DNA from: Benincasa hispida
Lineage: Eukaryota; Streptophyta; Magnoliopsida; Cucurbitales; Cucurbitaceae
NCBI RefSeq assembly: GCF_009727055.1
Contig: NC_052354.1
Coordinates: 43,700,010-43,764,009 of the forward strand
Direction: 5' to 3'
DNA: 64,000 nucleotides
Below are positions 36,683-48,491 of this stretch, piece by piece (position 1 is the first letter of the stretch; the number at the start of each line of letters is the position of its first letter). The position numbers were made by a program, and so were the translations under genes. The notes under the pieces were generated by a model. The model was not told the origin of the DNA. It saw nothing but the letters and a program-made list of their open reading frames with translations, and searched no databases.

Positions 36683-38050
36683 CTTGACAACCCGTCAAGG
36701 AGTATAAGGTGAAGTTGAAAACCTTTTACGTAGAAGATAAAAACACTACGATCTGACGTGGTGGAGTGTATAGGACCTCCAATTCCAAGAACTATATGAT
36801 ACACACGGGATTGTGTCCGCAACCTCGGCCCCTGGTGCAACCTCAGCAGAATAGTGATCTGAAAGGAGAAAACAGAACCCTTGTTAGGCATGGTTCGTCT
36901 ATGATGAGTTATGCTCATCTTTCAGACTCGTTTGGGGTTATGCAGTGGAGATGCGATTATATCTTGAACCAACGTTCCTCGAAAATTTCCTGAAACACCT
37001 TTTGAGTTATAGCAGAGGCTATAAAGGTAGTTTATGCCACTTAGGATTGGGGCTGTTCGCACATTGCTAATAACAACCCAAGAAGTTGGAACCGCGTTTG
37101 AAGGTTGCCTCTTGTAGCTACCTCAAGGAACGAGAGGAGGATACTCGATTGATCTAAATGAGAATAAAATGTTTGTTTGCATTAATGCATCTCTTGGAAT
37201 AAGACCACATGAGGGATCATAAGCCACGAAGTAAGCTCATTTTACGTAGATCTCAGTGAGACTGAGACGCTAGAGGGTCAACAAGAGTTGTTGAATAGGC
37301 CCGACCAGATCAACAAGAGTGTCTGAGATCGGAATGCTCAAATCCAACCAGCTCAGCGCAAATTGATCACTCGACTAGTGGGCAGGTTATAAACCCCCCG
37401 AATCGCACATGTGTTTGACTGAAGCCAAACTTCATTACGCAATGATTAGGGTCAAGAGGATCGTTTCTTTTAAAGAAAAGCAATGGAGATGTTGCACAAT
37501 TGAATGGGTTTAAGGCATGAAACCAGGAAATGGAGTATATGTACCTTCATAACGCTGGGAACCTTGTTGATCCACCTAAGTGGGTCAGACCTATTGGGTG
37601 TAAATGAATTTATAAGCTGAAAGAGAGGTGTAATGGAAAGGCTGCAAACCTTTAAACTAGACTCATGCAAAGGGTACTCACCCAGGTTAGGGAGTTGACA
37701 TGAGAAACTTTCTCACTTGTTGTCATGTTGAAGTCTATCCGGATTTCCTACCAAGCCACATTTGAATGAAATATGGGGAAATAGACGTCAAGACGCTTTT
37801 TTAAGGTAAGCTGAAGAGACCATCTATGACTCAATCACAGGTCGTAGTTCCAAATCAAGGGTAAAGAGTTTAAAAGCTTATAGTCCATTATGGGCTGAAA
37901 CAAGCATCTAGAGCTTGGAACATCAGATTTGACACTGCTATCAAGTCCTTTGGCTTTAATCAAAATGTTGATGAGCCCTGTGTTTACAAGAAGATCATCA
38001 ACAACTCAGTAGCTTTCCCCATGTACTGTAGTATACTGCATTGCACTAGA
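36683..38050 (+). pseudogene. Mirror copy of the Copia pol fragment (right arm)
   Basis: Reverse complement of 22208-23582: integrase words at 36766-36993, reverse transcriptase fingers at about 37590-37730, ending near 38030 at the same truncated point. It is frameshifted throughout. Confidence 0.8.
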
Positions 38051-38888
38051 GTTTGTGATGTCTAGAGAAAAACTATCCTCAGCGTAGCACAACTACAGCC
38101 GACATAAAAAACAAAATTTGGATATCATGGTTCCTACCATAGGATGTGGGAGACAAAGAAGGTTTGTAAAATGTTAAGACTGGGAATGAGTTATACGAAT
38201 TGTTGCCAGGTGGCTGTATATGGTTAAAGCAACCAATCTTGAAACACATGTGGAGTGGGAGTGAAGAAAAGCCAACTAAAGAACATATCATCCTTACTTC
38301 TGTATTTAAGACATTTTGTTCCTTGTATAAAAGTTTTTATAGATGTCGTCGGTGTTCAAATAGACGGTACCCTCACTTGAGGAAAATATCGAGGAAAATT
38401 ATGATTGCTACATCAGTTATTCAAATGGTCATCTTTCTCTGCATTCGCCGTTGTAGATGAGGAGTCTCAGACACAGGGAATATTCTTGAAAACAATTGAG
38501 AGGATGTTACAACACGAAGAGGTGTGTTTAATTTCGATCGACAATGTTGGCATTATCTCAGTAGTGAACAAATCCAACAAACATATTGGCACGGAACTAC
38601 TAATTTACCATCGATTCTCCTTAACATATATTGTCAGCAACTGACAAAACATTTATTTAAACAACAATTCAACACATTAAAAGAATATGTTTATCAACTG
38701 TTGAAATGTCAGTTCCAAATTCGACCAGTAAAAAATTCATTGAAGACACGAAAGAAAAAATTGGAGTTGTTTGCACGTTTTTTTTACAACATTGATATTC
38801 AACAATTTACTCCAAGCACCGATGGAGAGTTCAAATATGAGTGAATGAACGACAAATCTATCAGAGTGCATAAATAGAATTCTCAAAA
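38051..38888 (+). pseudogene. Mirror copy of the MULE transposase core (right arm)
   Basis: Reverse complement of 21331-22207, with the pre-catalytic region at about 38100-38330 and the 'EEVCLIS' catalytic segment at about 38516, in several frames. It ends inside the MULE at the N gap. A MULE core in plus orientation does not fit the minus-strand MULE pieces on either side, which is one reason to doubt this arm. Confidence 0.8.
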
Positions 38889-38914
38889 ANNNNNNNNNNN
38901 NNNNNNNNNNNNNN
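38889..38914. other. Assembly gap (26 N)
   Basis: A run of 26 undetermined bases exactly at the end of the right arm of the inverted repeat; the sequence on the other side belongs to a different retrotransposon. Confidence 0.98.
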
Positions 38915-39827
38915 ATAGAAGCTTAGGAATAAGCACTGTTTGCTATTAACACATCGCATGCATCCTAGAAATAGGATATGATTGTGTGCGGTCACCTTGC
39001 CTTTATGCATCTTGAATCATCGCATAGAACAAGATTAGAGACTTAGGAATAAGCTCTATGGATACTTTTGCATTCAACACATGCATCCTAGACTTAGGAG
39101 CATCGCATTTGCATTGGAAAATGACTTATTGTGCATGGTTGTAGCATGATCGCATAGTCTGACGCATTCCCAAGTAACGCTAGCTAAAAACATTCTCAAC
39201 CCGTTCATCTGCATACTCAGTGCATCTATCACGCAATCCGATTTTTCTCAAATCCGCCACATTTGTTTATTTTTCATTACCGCAATCAACAACAACCAAC
39301 AATTAATTGAGTTACCGGTTACCGCAAAGTTTTCTAAAATTTACCATCACAACCTGTTTTCACAAGTTCCTGAGTTCAACCCTAGACTTACCAGGAACTC
39401 AGTGGGGTTTACACTTAGATCCACTGAGAAAACTTGAGTGTTCAACGCATTTTTCACCATCACATTTCATCCATAATTTCACTTCATAAAATAACGCATC
39501 AGCTACACGATCCGACCAATGCTTGGTCTTCTTCTTCGTTGAGAACTGCATTGCTATGCACCGTAGCTTCATCACAAATGACTCGACGAACTAAAACTTT
39601 TTAAATTACAGTCTCGATTGCGATATTAATTTCGCCCAAAAACACAGGGGCTCTTACAATTAACACTTTGTAATACCAAAAGATTTAACAAAAAGGCAAC
39701 TTAAACGTGAAACATTCATCATATTCATCCACAAATGCAGAAAACGGTTAACTACAAATGCAGAAACCCACCGCGACTGAAAAATGCATTCAATTTAGAT
39801 CTGTAATTTGAAATATCAGAGAACCTG
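38915..39827 (-). mobile_element. 5' leader of LTR element II, cut by the gap
   Basis: On the minus strand this follows the primer site at 39828-39839. There is no gag frame before the gap. Words such as CATCGCATGCATCCTAG (about 38953) recur inverted at 63500-63620, so the same leader family lies at the right edge of the window. Confidence 0.65.
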
Positions 39828-39839
39828 GCTCTGATACCA
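39828..39839 (-). other. Primer binding site of element II
   Basis: Minus-strand TGGTATCAGAGC, the initiator-Met tRNA primer site, two bases from the LTR end at 39842. Confidence 0.9.
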
Positions 39840-39841
39840 AT

Positions 39842-42018
39842 TGAAGGAAATCGGATTCGAGATTTCCATGAGCAGTAGAAGAAAGATTATTCCAAATCAC
39901 AATCATGAAAGAACAATACATTTACAGTCGACTTCAAACTAGTGGTTATACAAATCATACAGAAATTACAGCATGAAAAATACAAATGCACAAAGAGCAA
40001 ACTATACGAACATTTGAAGATGTGTCTCCACGCTCCGTTGTGCACGACTACTGGAACAATCAGCAACCTCGAACACTCGATCTACATGACCGCAACGCAG
40101 TAGCACGAACACCAAGCGAACACTTCGGGCTTGTTCTCAATGATCGCCTCGGTCACAAACTCCTTAGCAACAGCACGAACGACCTCCAGAAAATCTCGGC
40201 GGTGTCGAGTTTAGTCTGACACCACCAACAAGGCTACTTGCGTATTCTCGGTGTGAAAATCTAGAGGGTGGGCTCTGTTCAGAACTTGGTATGAGGAAGA
40301 ACGAAGAAAGAAACACCAATCGCGTACACGACTGGAAAAGTGGGAGATGGTGGAGACAATCATATAGTCGATGTCCAATCGTTTAAATAAAGCTAAACGA
40401 TCGTTTAGCTCAGCCTGTCGCCTACAGACTCTAATACGATCATTTATTAGGCAAGCGATTGCCTAGCAAAACTATGCGAGCCGTTTAGTAAATACTGCAC
40501 GATCGTTTAGCTCGTCCAACCGTCGTTTAGTAAATCCATATTTACTTGACAACTATCGTGAGATTCCTTTTTTCACCGAGAGAGAAATCTCAAAACTTTT
40601 TATAATTGTTTGTCAAACTCATTCATTTTGAAATTAGGAAAACCATTTTCCTTTTAAACTCACGGTTACCATGAAAATCTAAATAACCACCAACCACTAT
40701 TGGATATAAAAAAGAATTAATATATCCATAATTAATATTATTATAAATATAAATGATAACCAACTTATCGTACTATATTTATAAACCTATAGTTTTAATA
40801 TTTCATCTCATGAAACATATAAACCATAGTTCTTTTTTCTATTCCATGGTATTTAATGTAAATCTCATTTACGATCAAATCTATCCACTAGATGTATCTC
40901 ATACATCATACCGATTATATCATATATAATCAAAATACCTCTTGTCAATTTGAACATTTCAAATCAACACCAAGAACTGATCCTCAACTGAATCCATTGA
41001 GCTACCAAGGGGACCTCATAAACCTATAGCTAGAAGCTCCAACGGTACGTGAATAACTGACTAAACTCTTTAGTCATGGGATCCACCATCTGTTAACTGC
41101 CAGACACTCCACTAAAGACCGATAGTTGAACTCTCGTTACTACAGATATATTATGTGTCCATATTAACCAATCAACAGTACGAAAACCCTTTAAAGATCG
41201 CTTGTAAGTACAGCTAGGCCAATAACCGTTATGCCCTTATAGTTACAGTTGTCTCCTTAAGTACCACTGATCCCTCTAATGAACATAAGTCATAGTCCTA
41301 CTATGACTGAGTCTTCTCTTCCAAAGAGAAATTGTGGTCACTATGTTCAAGCCCCGGAACCAGCCTTTAAGGGAGCAATCTCTCTACTTATCCCTGCTTT
41401 GGGAAAGAAGTGAATTCCATTTTGTGGATTGAGTTCCCAGCTCCCAGATCAGACAAGTCTCCAAAAAGGTAGACATGTTGAGTTGGAAATCTGGCCACTC
41501 TCACCCATACTAATCAAAGGACCGCTCTCAAAGAAAGGAGTTCCCAAAACACTCAGGATTGAGGTCATGTCACCTATGGTCATTTAGGTGAGATGTAAGT
41601 CTTTAGTATCAATGACGTTATATACAGAGTCTAGTCATCTTGTGGTCCAGGTCTTATACAAACTCTTTGTATAGGACACTTCTGCTCGGACGTCTCCACA
41701 TGAATGGTCAGGATCAACCATCTGTAGTAGTTTACAACACTTACAACCTTCTACAAAGCGGGTCGTATCCGTAGTGTCACCAGGATTAAGTATCCCACCT
41801 TAATCCTTATACTACAGACCTATTTAGGTTATCACTTAAGGCATGATCCACTTGTATATCATTTATACATGCTTAAGTTCACATAAGATAACCAAGGAGC
41901 TTTGTTTATTGGATATGAGTAAATGTCATAATTAAATAACACTTATTTTATTCATTGAACAATGTGTGTCTTTACAAAGCAACGAGACTCCAGGAGAATT
42001 AAGACACCAATCCCAACA
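39842..42018 (-). mobile_element. 5' LTR of element II (about 2.18 kb)
   Basis: On the minus strand it opens TGTTGGGATTGGTGTC at 42018 and closes CA at 39842 next to the primer site. It is closely related to the nested solo LTR at 17577-19738 along its whole length. It is inserted into the MULE N-terminal region, just after the 'EITKY' motif. The partner LTR is not seen, presumably lost with the gap. Confidence 0.88.
40360..40540. repeat. CGATCG palindrome array in LTR II
   Basis: It includes the perfect 16-bp palindrome CTAAACGATCGTTTAG at 40393-40408 plus about six degenerate copies. It lies 0.5-0.7 kb from the LTR 3' end, the same place as in the nested solo LTR. Confidence 0.88.
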
Positions 42019-42757
42019 GACTAACATACTTAGTGATCTCAAACAACCATGCGACTTTTTCTTTGTTGCACGAAGTCTCCATTTGCAACCTTCTTTCCAC
42101 TTCTTACACCAAATTGCCCAAATCGTCGGTGTTGATTCCACAATCTCATATGGTGCGTGACACTTAATAGCAAAACACTTGACCTCATGCTGTAGCATTT
42201 CTTTGTCTTAACAATTCATCCCCTTATATAATTGGGTATCGTCAACATCCACAGGGGCTATAATTGGGTCGTGTTCTCAAATGCTACCTATTACATTCAT
42301 ATCCAAATCATTGAAAGTATATGAAGGTAACTCATGTTCACGAGCATCAAAATCAAACTCCTCAAAGTCATCATATGTTTCTGTTCTAAAATCCTTGTAT
42401 TGATTATTAGTCACCATATCTTCATAATCATGGGGTGATATAACCGATTCAAGATTAGGGTCAATATATTGAGTCAGATCTTCAAATAGACTAATGGGTT
42501 GTGCATTCATTTTTATATCTAACCTTACTCTACTCACATTAACATATAAATGCATTAAATTCGAGAGTGGCATCGCGATTGAGAACATCAAGTTCATTGC
42601 TCCTTCATTAGGAATAGGTAATGACATAAACCTTATTAATCCTGATAGTGTTGCATTAGGATGTCTATATACTATTTCTAACTAATTTTCTCTCACATCT
42701 ACTCCAAATGACATCCCTACCATTCTAATGAATTGTTAAAAAAACAAGTCAACTGTT
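42019..42757 (-). pseudogene. MULE N-terminal and DNA-binding region
   Basis: Minus-strand remnant of a MuDR-type transposase N-terminus. An opening region (MSLPIPNEGAMNLMFSIAM, at 42570-42627) leads to an acidic linker and then the DNA-binding domain (HAPYEIVESTPTIWAIWCKK; GCKWRLRATKKKSHG, 42030-42170). It breaks off at the EITKY segment, where LTR II is inserted. In MULEs the next part is the pre-catalytic region, which is exactly what begins at 22207. The two fragments therefore look like halves of one gene. At 42757 it is cut by another LTR. Confidence 0.8.
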
Positions 42758-44820
42758 TGAAGGAACTCTTATTCAAGAGTATCTACGAGGGCAAACGGAT
42801 CTTTCCAATTCATTGTGATAGAATTACCACATATAAATTCAAACATACTAATATGCATTCATAATGCTAAAGAGATCGAGAGATCATACCAGTTGAAGAC
42901 TTCTTCTTCACAACGAATGTAAAACCCAATCGTCTACCTCGAACAATCTCCACACGAATAGAAGGAAACAGAGATGACACCACCACTCAGAGCCTCAGTA
43001 ATCTTAGAGTGAGAATCCAAAGTGTGGGCTTTATTCAGATTTGGTAGAGGGGAGGAGGAAGAGGGATTGTATACAAAGATCAAGCAAGTGGGAGATGAGC
43101 TCGTCTATCATATAGACAAGATGCTTGATCGTTTAGATGAAGATACGATCGTGTAGGAAAAGGTAAGTGATCGTCTAAACGATCGTGTAGGAAAAGGGTA
43201 AGCGATTGTATAGAAAAAACTAAGTGATCGTCTATATGATCGTGCAGAAAAACCAAGCGATCTTCTATACGATCGTTTAGTAAATATCGGGAGCTAAATG
43301 ATCACTTAGGAAAAGGTAAACGATCATTTAGTAAATAGCGCGTGAGGGTGTAATCGGTAAGCGATCGCTTAGCAATATCGTATAGGTAAGCAATCGTGCA
43401 GGCACTATCGTATAGACACTGATTTTCTAAGCATTGACACACTCTTTAACACTATGTCCACGCATCTCATGCTTAACACACCATGAGCTATTTATGTGTC
43501 TCAAAGTGACTTTCAACTCACTCATCCGTTATTAAAACATAAGAGACGTCGTCCCATTTTCCTTTTAACCATCCAATGAATGTGATCTCATCATATTCAT
43601 AACATATAAATTAATATTATATACTAATTATAGTATTTTCCTCCACTAGATATAAATTATATTCATATCCAATTTCCTCCAAATTAATATATCTCATACA
43701 TAAAGTTAATTATATCATATATAATCGAACTCCCTCTTGTCAATTTGAACATTTCAAACTGGCAAAAAAACTGATTCTCAATTTGTATCCAAGCTACCAA
43801 AAGGACCTTATGGACCTAAGGCTCGAAGCTCCAACGGTATGTGAATAGCTGACTAAACTCTTTAATCACGATATTCACCATCCGTTAATTGCTAGACATT
43901 CCACTAAAGACCGACAGTTGAACTCTTCTTGCCATATATATATTTCTATGTCCATTGGATATAACTAATCATTAGTACGATGACCCTTTACAGATGCTCG
44001 TAAATACAGTAGACCAATTTATCGTTTTGTCCCTGTAATTACATCTTCCTCCTTAAGTACCACTGATCCTTCTAATGAACAATATAACATAGTCCTACTA
44101 TGTGTGAACACCTCTTGGGCCATGAGAAGATGTGTGGCGCCACATCGTTCAAGGCTCGGGATCATCCCTTAAGAGAGCAATCTATCTACTTACCCCTGTT
44201 TTGGGGAAGAAGTGAACTCCATATTGTGAAGCTGAGTTTCTAGCTCTCAAATCAAACGAATCTCCAAAGTGGTAGGTTTGAGTCGGCGCTCTAGCCACTC
44301 GCACCCATGCAAATCAAATGACCGCCCTTAATGGCAGGAGTTCCCAACTTACTCAGAATTGGGGTCATGTTACCTATGGTTATCCTAGTAAAGTGAAGTC
44401 TTAGTCATGAACGGAGTTATATGACGAGACATTAACACTTCGAGGTCAGGTCTTATACAAACTCTTTGTATAGGACGCCCCTGCTCACTCATCCACTACA
44501 CGAATGATCAGGATCAGACCATCTGTGACAAGTCACAATATTTGTAACAATTCCACAAAGCGGGTCGTGTCTATAGTGTTACCAGGATAAGGTTTCCCTT
44601 CTATATCCATATACTATAGACTATTTTGGTTGTCACTAAAGACATGATTCACTTGTATGTCACCACATACATGCTTAAGTTACATAAAGACAACCAGAGA
44701 TATTAAGTTGTTTACAAAGTCAAGAAGTGAAGTAAATATCATATATATTATACATCACAAGTGTTCTTACAAAATTGTTTACAAACTACAAGACACGAGA
44801 CTTTAGGGCACAAACCCCAA
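42758..44820 (-). mobile_element. Solo LTR with array (about 2.06 kb)
   Basis: Minus-strand LTR whose 3' end (plus-strand TGAAGGAAC at 42758) matches that of the solo LTR at 16516. Its 5' end reads TTGGGGTTTGTGCCC from 44820, a decayed form of the usual TGTTGGGTTTG. A short TGTT match flanks it (42754-42757 and 44821-44824), which is weak evidence for a target duplication. It has no internal domain. Confidence 0.78.
43120..43420. repeat. CGATCG palindrome array in the solo LTR at 42.8-44.8 kb
   Basis: About fifteen motif copies, such as GTCTAAACGATCGTGTAGG at about 43174 and ATACGATCGTTTAGTAAA at about 43266. The array lies 0.36-0.66 kb from the LTR 3' end. Confidence 0.86.
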
Positions 44821-45889
44821 TGTTGTTCACATTTATGCTAAAACCCCCACATGGTGGTTGTTTGTAATCAATCCCATCAATACCATCAATCCCATGTCAT
44901 TTGTAAACAATATAAATATCAAGCATTTGTCCGCCATTTTCTTAAAAAAAAAAAAAAGACAAGCAATACATTACTAATTATCAAACTTAAATACAAAAAA
45001 AAAAAAAAAAAGAACAAACAAAAATATAAACAAAATATTAAAAACTAATGAAAAAACTTTGAACATCAAACTTAAATACTAAAACAATTGAATATTATAA
45101 GAAATATATAAATATAAAAGATTCGCTCAAATCGATAATTTTGTATTAAATAAAAAGAAAAAAAAAAACTACTCAACTTTCTAAAATGAACTAATACTAA
45201 AAAAGTAGAATATTATTTAAAAAAAACTACTAAACATTACTAATTATTTTACTAATTATCAAACTTAAATACAAACAAAAACAAACAAAATTAACATGAT
45301 AGATCTACTAACGTCAATATATAAGGAATTAAAATGATATATCTAGAATAATATAAATATATAAAAAAACTAGTAATAAATAAAAAGTAAACTCACAAAT
45401 TCAATAGTGATTTTACTTTTTTTTTTTCCCTCAAAGTGATAATGGTCCCTATTTTCTTTGTTATTTGTTATCCAGCAACAAAACACTAAAAAATAGAATA
45501 TTATGAGAATAAGGATCTATAACTTATTTTTATTTTTATTTTTTTAAATAGAAATTTTGTTAAGTGAACGTTACCTCTTTTTTGGTTTTTTTGTTTCCCA
45601 AACAGCAACTAAAACTATATAAAAAAAATAATAGTATGAGAATAAGAATAAAATTTATAATTATTGTAAAAAAATTGAAATTTAATAGAGTAAATGTACA
45701 AACCTCTCAATTTGATGGACGAATATGGGGAAGAAGAGGATTTAATAACAATTTTTGGAAGAAGAAGGAAAAAGATGCGAGAGACGAGCAGAGAGAAAAT
45801 TTTCAAGAAGTTTTGAAAGAAGAAGAAGATAGGCAGATAACAATGGAAGGCAAAGGCAAATTATGATTTGGGTTTGAAAAGATGTAGGT
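44821..45889. other. Probable 5' region of the MULE, non-coding
   Basis: AT-rich, with several oligo-A runs. By position it lies between the MULE N-terminal fragment and its outer terminal repeat. No protein match is recognised; open frames here are low-complexity Lys/Asn runs. Confidence 0.4.
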
Positions 45890-46250
45890 TGAGTGTTGAA
45901 AACTCGACCCACAGATTAATCTGTAGGTGAGTGTTAGGAAGGAATAAAGGTGGATGAACAAAAGTGGACTAACAAATGGGACAAAACGTTGTTTGTAGTA
46001 TGTTTAGTGTTGAAAACTCAACCTATGTAGGTTGAGTTTTCAACACTTGACTTAATCCTAAACTTTGCCAATTCCACAAGTCGAGTTTTGAAAACTCAAC
46101 TCAATCTTCTCACTCTTCCTCAAGCTTCTACAAAAGCAATCAAACTACAATAAGTCTCCAAATGGTTTTAAAACTACCATAATTCACTAAATATTTCTCC
46201 AAACTACAATATTTCAGTAACACCTCTAATTTGAACCTCTAACCATTTAA
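45890..46250 (+). repeat. Terminal inverted repeat, 5' end of the dismembered MULE
   Basis: Hairpin words GTTGAGTGTTGAAAACTCGAC (at 45888, 46009-46054 and 46078-46101), then 'AAACTACAAT'/'ATTGTAGTTT' words at 46143-46215. The set is the reverse complement of the arrangement at 15430-15650, as expected for the opposite end of one transposon. Confidence 0.6.
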
Positions 46251-46433
46251 TTTATGACATATGACTTACTAGTTGAGTTTTACTTATTGTTCAAGTTGGT
46301 CATTTCCTTTTAAAGTTAGGTTTAATATGTTATTAAAATTAAAAATAAAATCAAAAGTCCAACAAAATTCATAAACTTCCACTTTTTAACTGAACTCTTA
46401 TCTTTATGTTTTATAAAAATTTTATATATTAAG

Positions 46434-48491
46434 TATTAGGGTTGATGCCTTAAAGTCTCATGTCCTGTAGTTTGTAAACAGTTTGTACGAATGCTTGTAT
46501 TGTTAATATATGATATTTACTTCACATCCCTGGTTATCTGTATGTGACTCAAGCATGTATATGGTGGCATACAAGTGGATCATGTCTTGATTGATAACCA
46601 AAATGGTCTGTAGTATATAGATATAAGAGGGAAACCTTATCCTGGTAATGCTATGGATGCAGCCCACTTTATGGAATGGTCACAAGTGTTGTGACTTGTC
46701 ACAGATGGTTTGATCCTGATCATTCATGTTGGGGACATGCGAGCAAGAACGTCCTATACAAAGAGTTTGTATAAGACCTGACCACAAAGTGTTAACGTCT
46801 CGTTATATAATACCGTTCATGACAAAGACTTCACTTCACTAGGATGACCATAGGTAATATGACCTCAATCTTGAGTGAGTTGGAAACTCCTGCCATTGAG
46901 AGCGGTCCTTTGATTTATATGGGTGCGAGTGGCCAGGTCACCGATTCAAACCTACCATTTTAGGGAATCGTCTGATTTAGGAGCTGGGAACTCAGCTACA
47001 CAAGATGGAATTCACTCCTTCCCCGAGGCAGGGGTAAGTAGATAGATAACTCTCTTAAGGGCTAATTCCGGGGCTTGAATGATGTGGCGCCACACCTTCT
47101 CTTGGCCCGAAAGGTGTTCACACATAGTTGGACTATGTTATATTGTTCATTAGAGGAATCGGTGGTACTTAAGAAGTGAGATGTAACTACAGGGGCAAAA
47201 CGGTAATTTGGTCCAACTGTACTTACGAGCATCTGTGAAGGGTCATCGTACTCATGATTGGTTATATCCGATGGACACAAAAATATATATGTAGTAAGAA
47301 GAGTTCAACTGTTGGTCTTTAGTGGAATGCTTGACAGTTAACGAATGATGGATCTCGTGGCTAAAGAGTTTAGTTAGCTATTCACGGATCGTTGGAGCTT
47401 CGAGCCACAGGTCCTTTAGGTCCCCTGGGTAGCTTGGATAAAGTCGAGAACCAGTGTTTGGGTTAATTTGAAATGTTCAAATTGACAAGAGGAAGTTCGA
47501 TTATATATGATATAATTGGACTGGTTAATTATATATGATATAATTGGCTAAATGTATGAGATACATTATTTTGGGAAAAATTAGATATAAATATGATTTA
47601 TATCAAGTAGAGGAGAAAATACTATAGTAGATATGTGATATCAAACTATAGGATAAAAATATAATATGATTATATTTATTAATTAATTAGTTGGTTAATT
47701 AGTTGGTTAATTATATGATAATTAATCCAAAATTCGCGTTCGGACGTGGGTTAGTGGGAATGAGTCAATTATTGTAACTGATGAATTAAAATGGAAATAG
47801 TTTTCATTTTGATCGATCGTCCAAAATAATTCGCAAGAGCGCGCGTTAGTGAAGAGTAAACAATCGCCTAAAGAATCGAGAGCCTATACGATAGTTGACT
47901 CACGCCTAAACGATCGCACACTATTTCCTACATGATCGCATAGCCTCTCTAAACGATCGTACAATGTGTCGATTTTGCTAAACAATCGTATACTTTTTCC
48001 TAAACGATCGTTTAGTAAAACCTACACGATCGTGTAATGTCTCCTAAACGATAAGTATTTTGTTATGCGATAGCATCTTTTTCCCTCCCACTTACTTATC
48101 GCCTACACGATCTGTGTTTCCTCCTTCCTCTACCAAATTCACTAAAGACCACGCTTTGGATTCTCACTCTGAGAATACCTGGGGCTCTTTTCTAGTGGTG
48201 TCGTCCCCACAGCGTTCGTGTTCACAGTTGTTCGTGCTACTGCAGTCGACACTTCCGCTGGGCGTTGGTAGATCGCGTGGAGGTTATCCGCTGCTTTGAG
48301 TGCTGAAGTTTGAAGAACGTCTTTAATTGGTATGGCACTCTTTCCTTTGTTATTTTGTTTTTCATAGCATGCCGATAATTAGTGTTTGTTTGCATAACTG
48401 TATGTTTTGAATGTATAATGTGTATTTCGATCACGGTGAAATCGAAGCGATCCGAATGCGCTCATGGAACTCTTTGGTAAGAGATCCTTCA
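46434..48491 (+). mobile_element. Solo LTR in plus orientation (about 2.06 kb)
   Basis: It opens TATTAGGGTTGATGCC at 46434 (the TG has become TA) and closes CCTTCA at 48491. The flanks TTAAG (46429-46433) and TTAAA (48492-48496) form a 5-bp target duplication with one change. It is the same family as the solo LTRs at 16516 and 42758 but in the opposite orientation, and lies just outside the MULE. Confidence 0.83.
47815..48110. repeat. CGATCG palindrome array in the plus-strand solo LTR
   Basis: It contains CTAAACGATCGTTTAG at 48000-48015 and TACACGATCGTGTA at 48023-48036, adjacent perfect palindromes of two different types, plus about ten degenerate copies. The array lies 0.38-0.68 kb from the LTR 3' end, downstream of an AT-rich, promoter-like stretch (47500-47720). 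Confidence 0.88.

Larger units (their letters stand above)
30272..38888 (-). repeat. Right arm of the giant inverted repeat (about 8.6 kb, indel-rich)
   Basis: Reverse complement of 21331-30108. The two arms agree at most bases but the right arm differs by very many one-base insertions and deletions, often in homopolymers, rather than substitutions. The arm stops exactly at the N run at 38889. No frame longer than a few dozen codons survives in the pol regions. This pattern is typical of uncorrected long-read sequence. Corresponding parts are listed separately. Confidence 0.88.

Noticed and set aside
32350..38050. Right-arm Copia sequences as a second, independent element
   Set aside because: They mirror the left arm block by block, including the odd junctions at 22208 and 23583, which two independent insertions would not share.
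45564..45866. 100-codon frame before the MULE terminal repeat
   Set aside because: Lys/Arg/Glu-rich low complexity from A-rich DNA; no match to MULE proteins.
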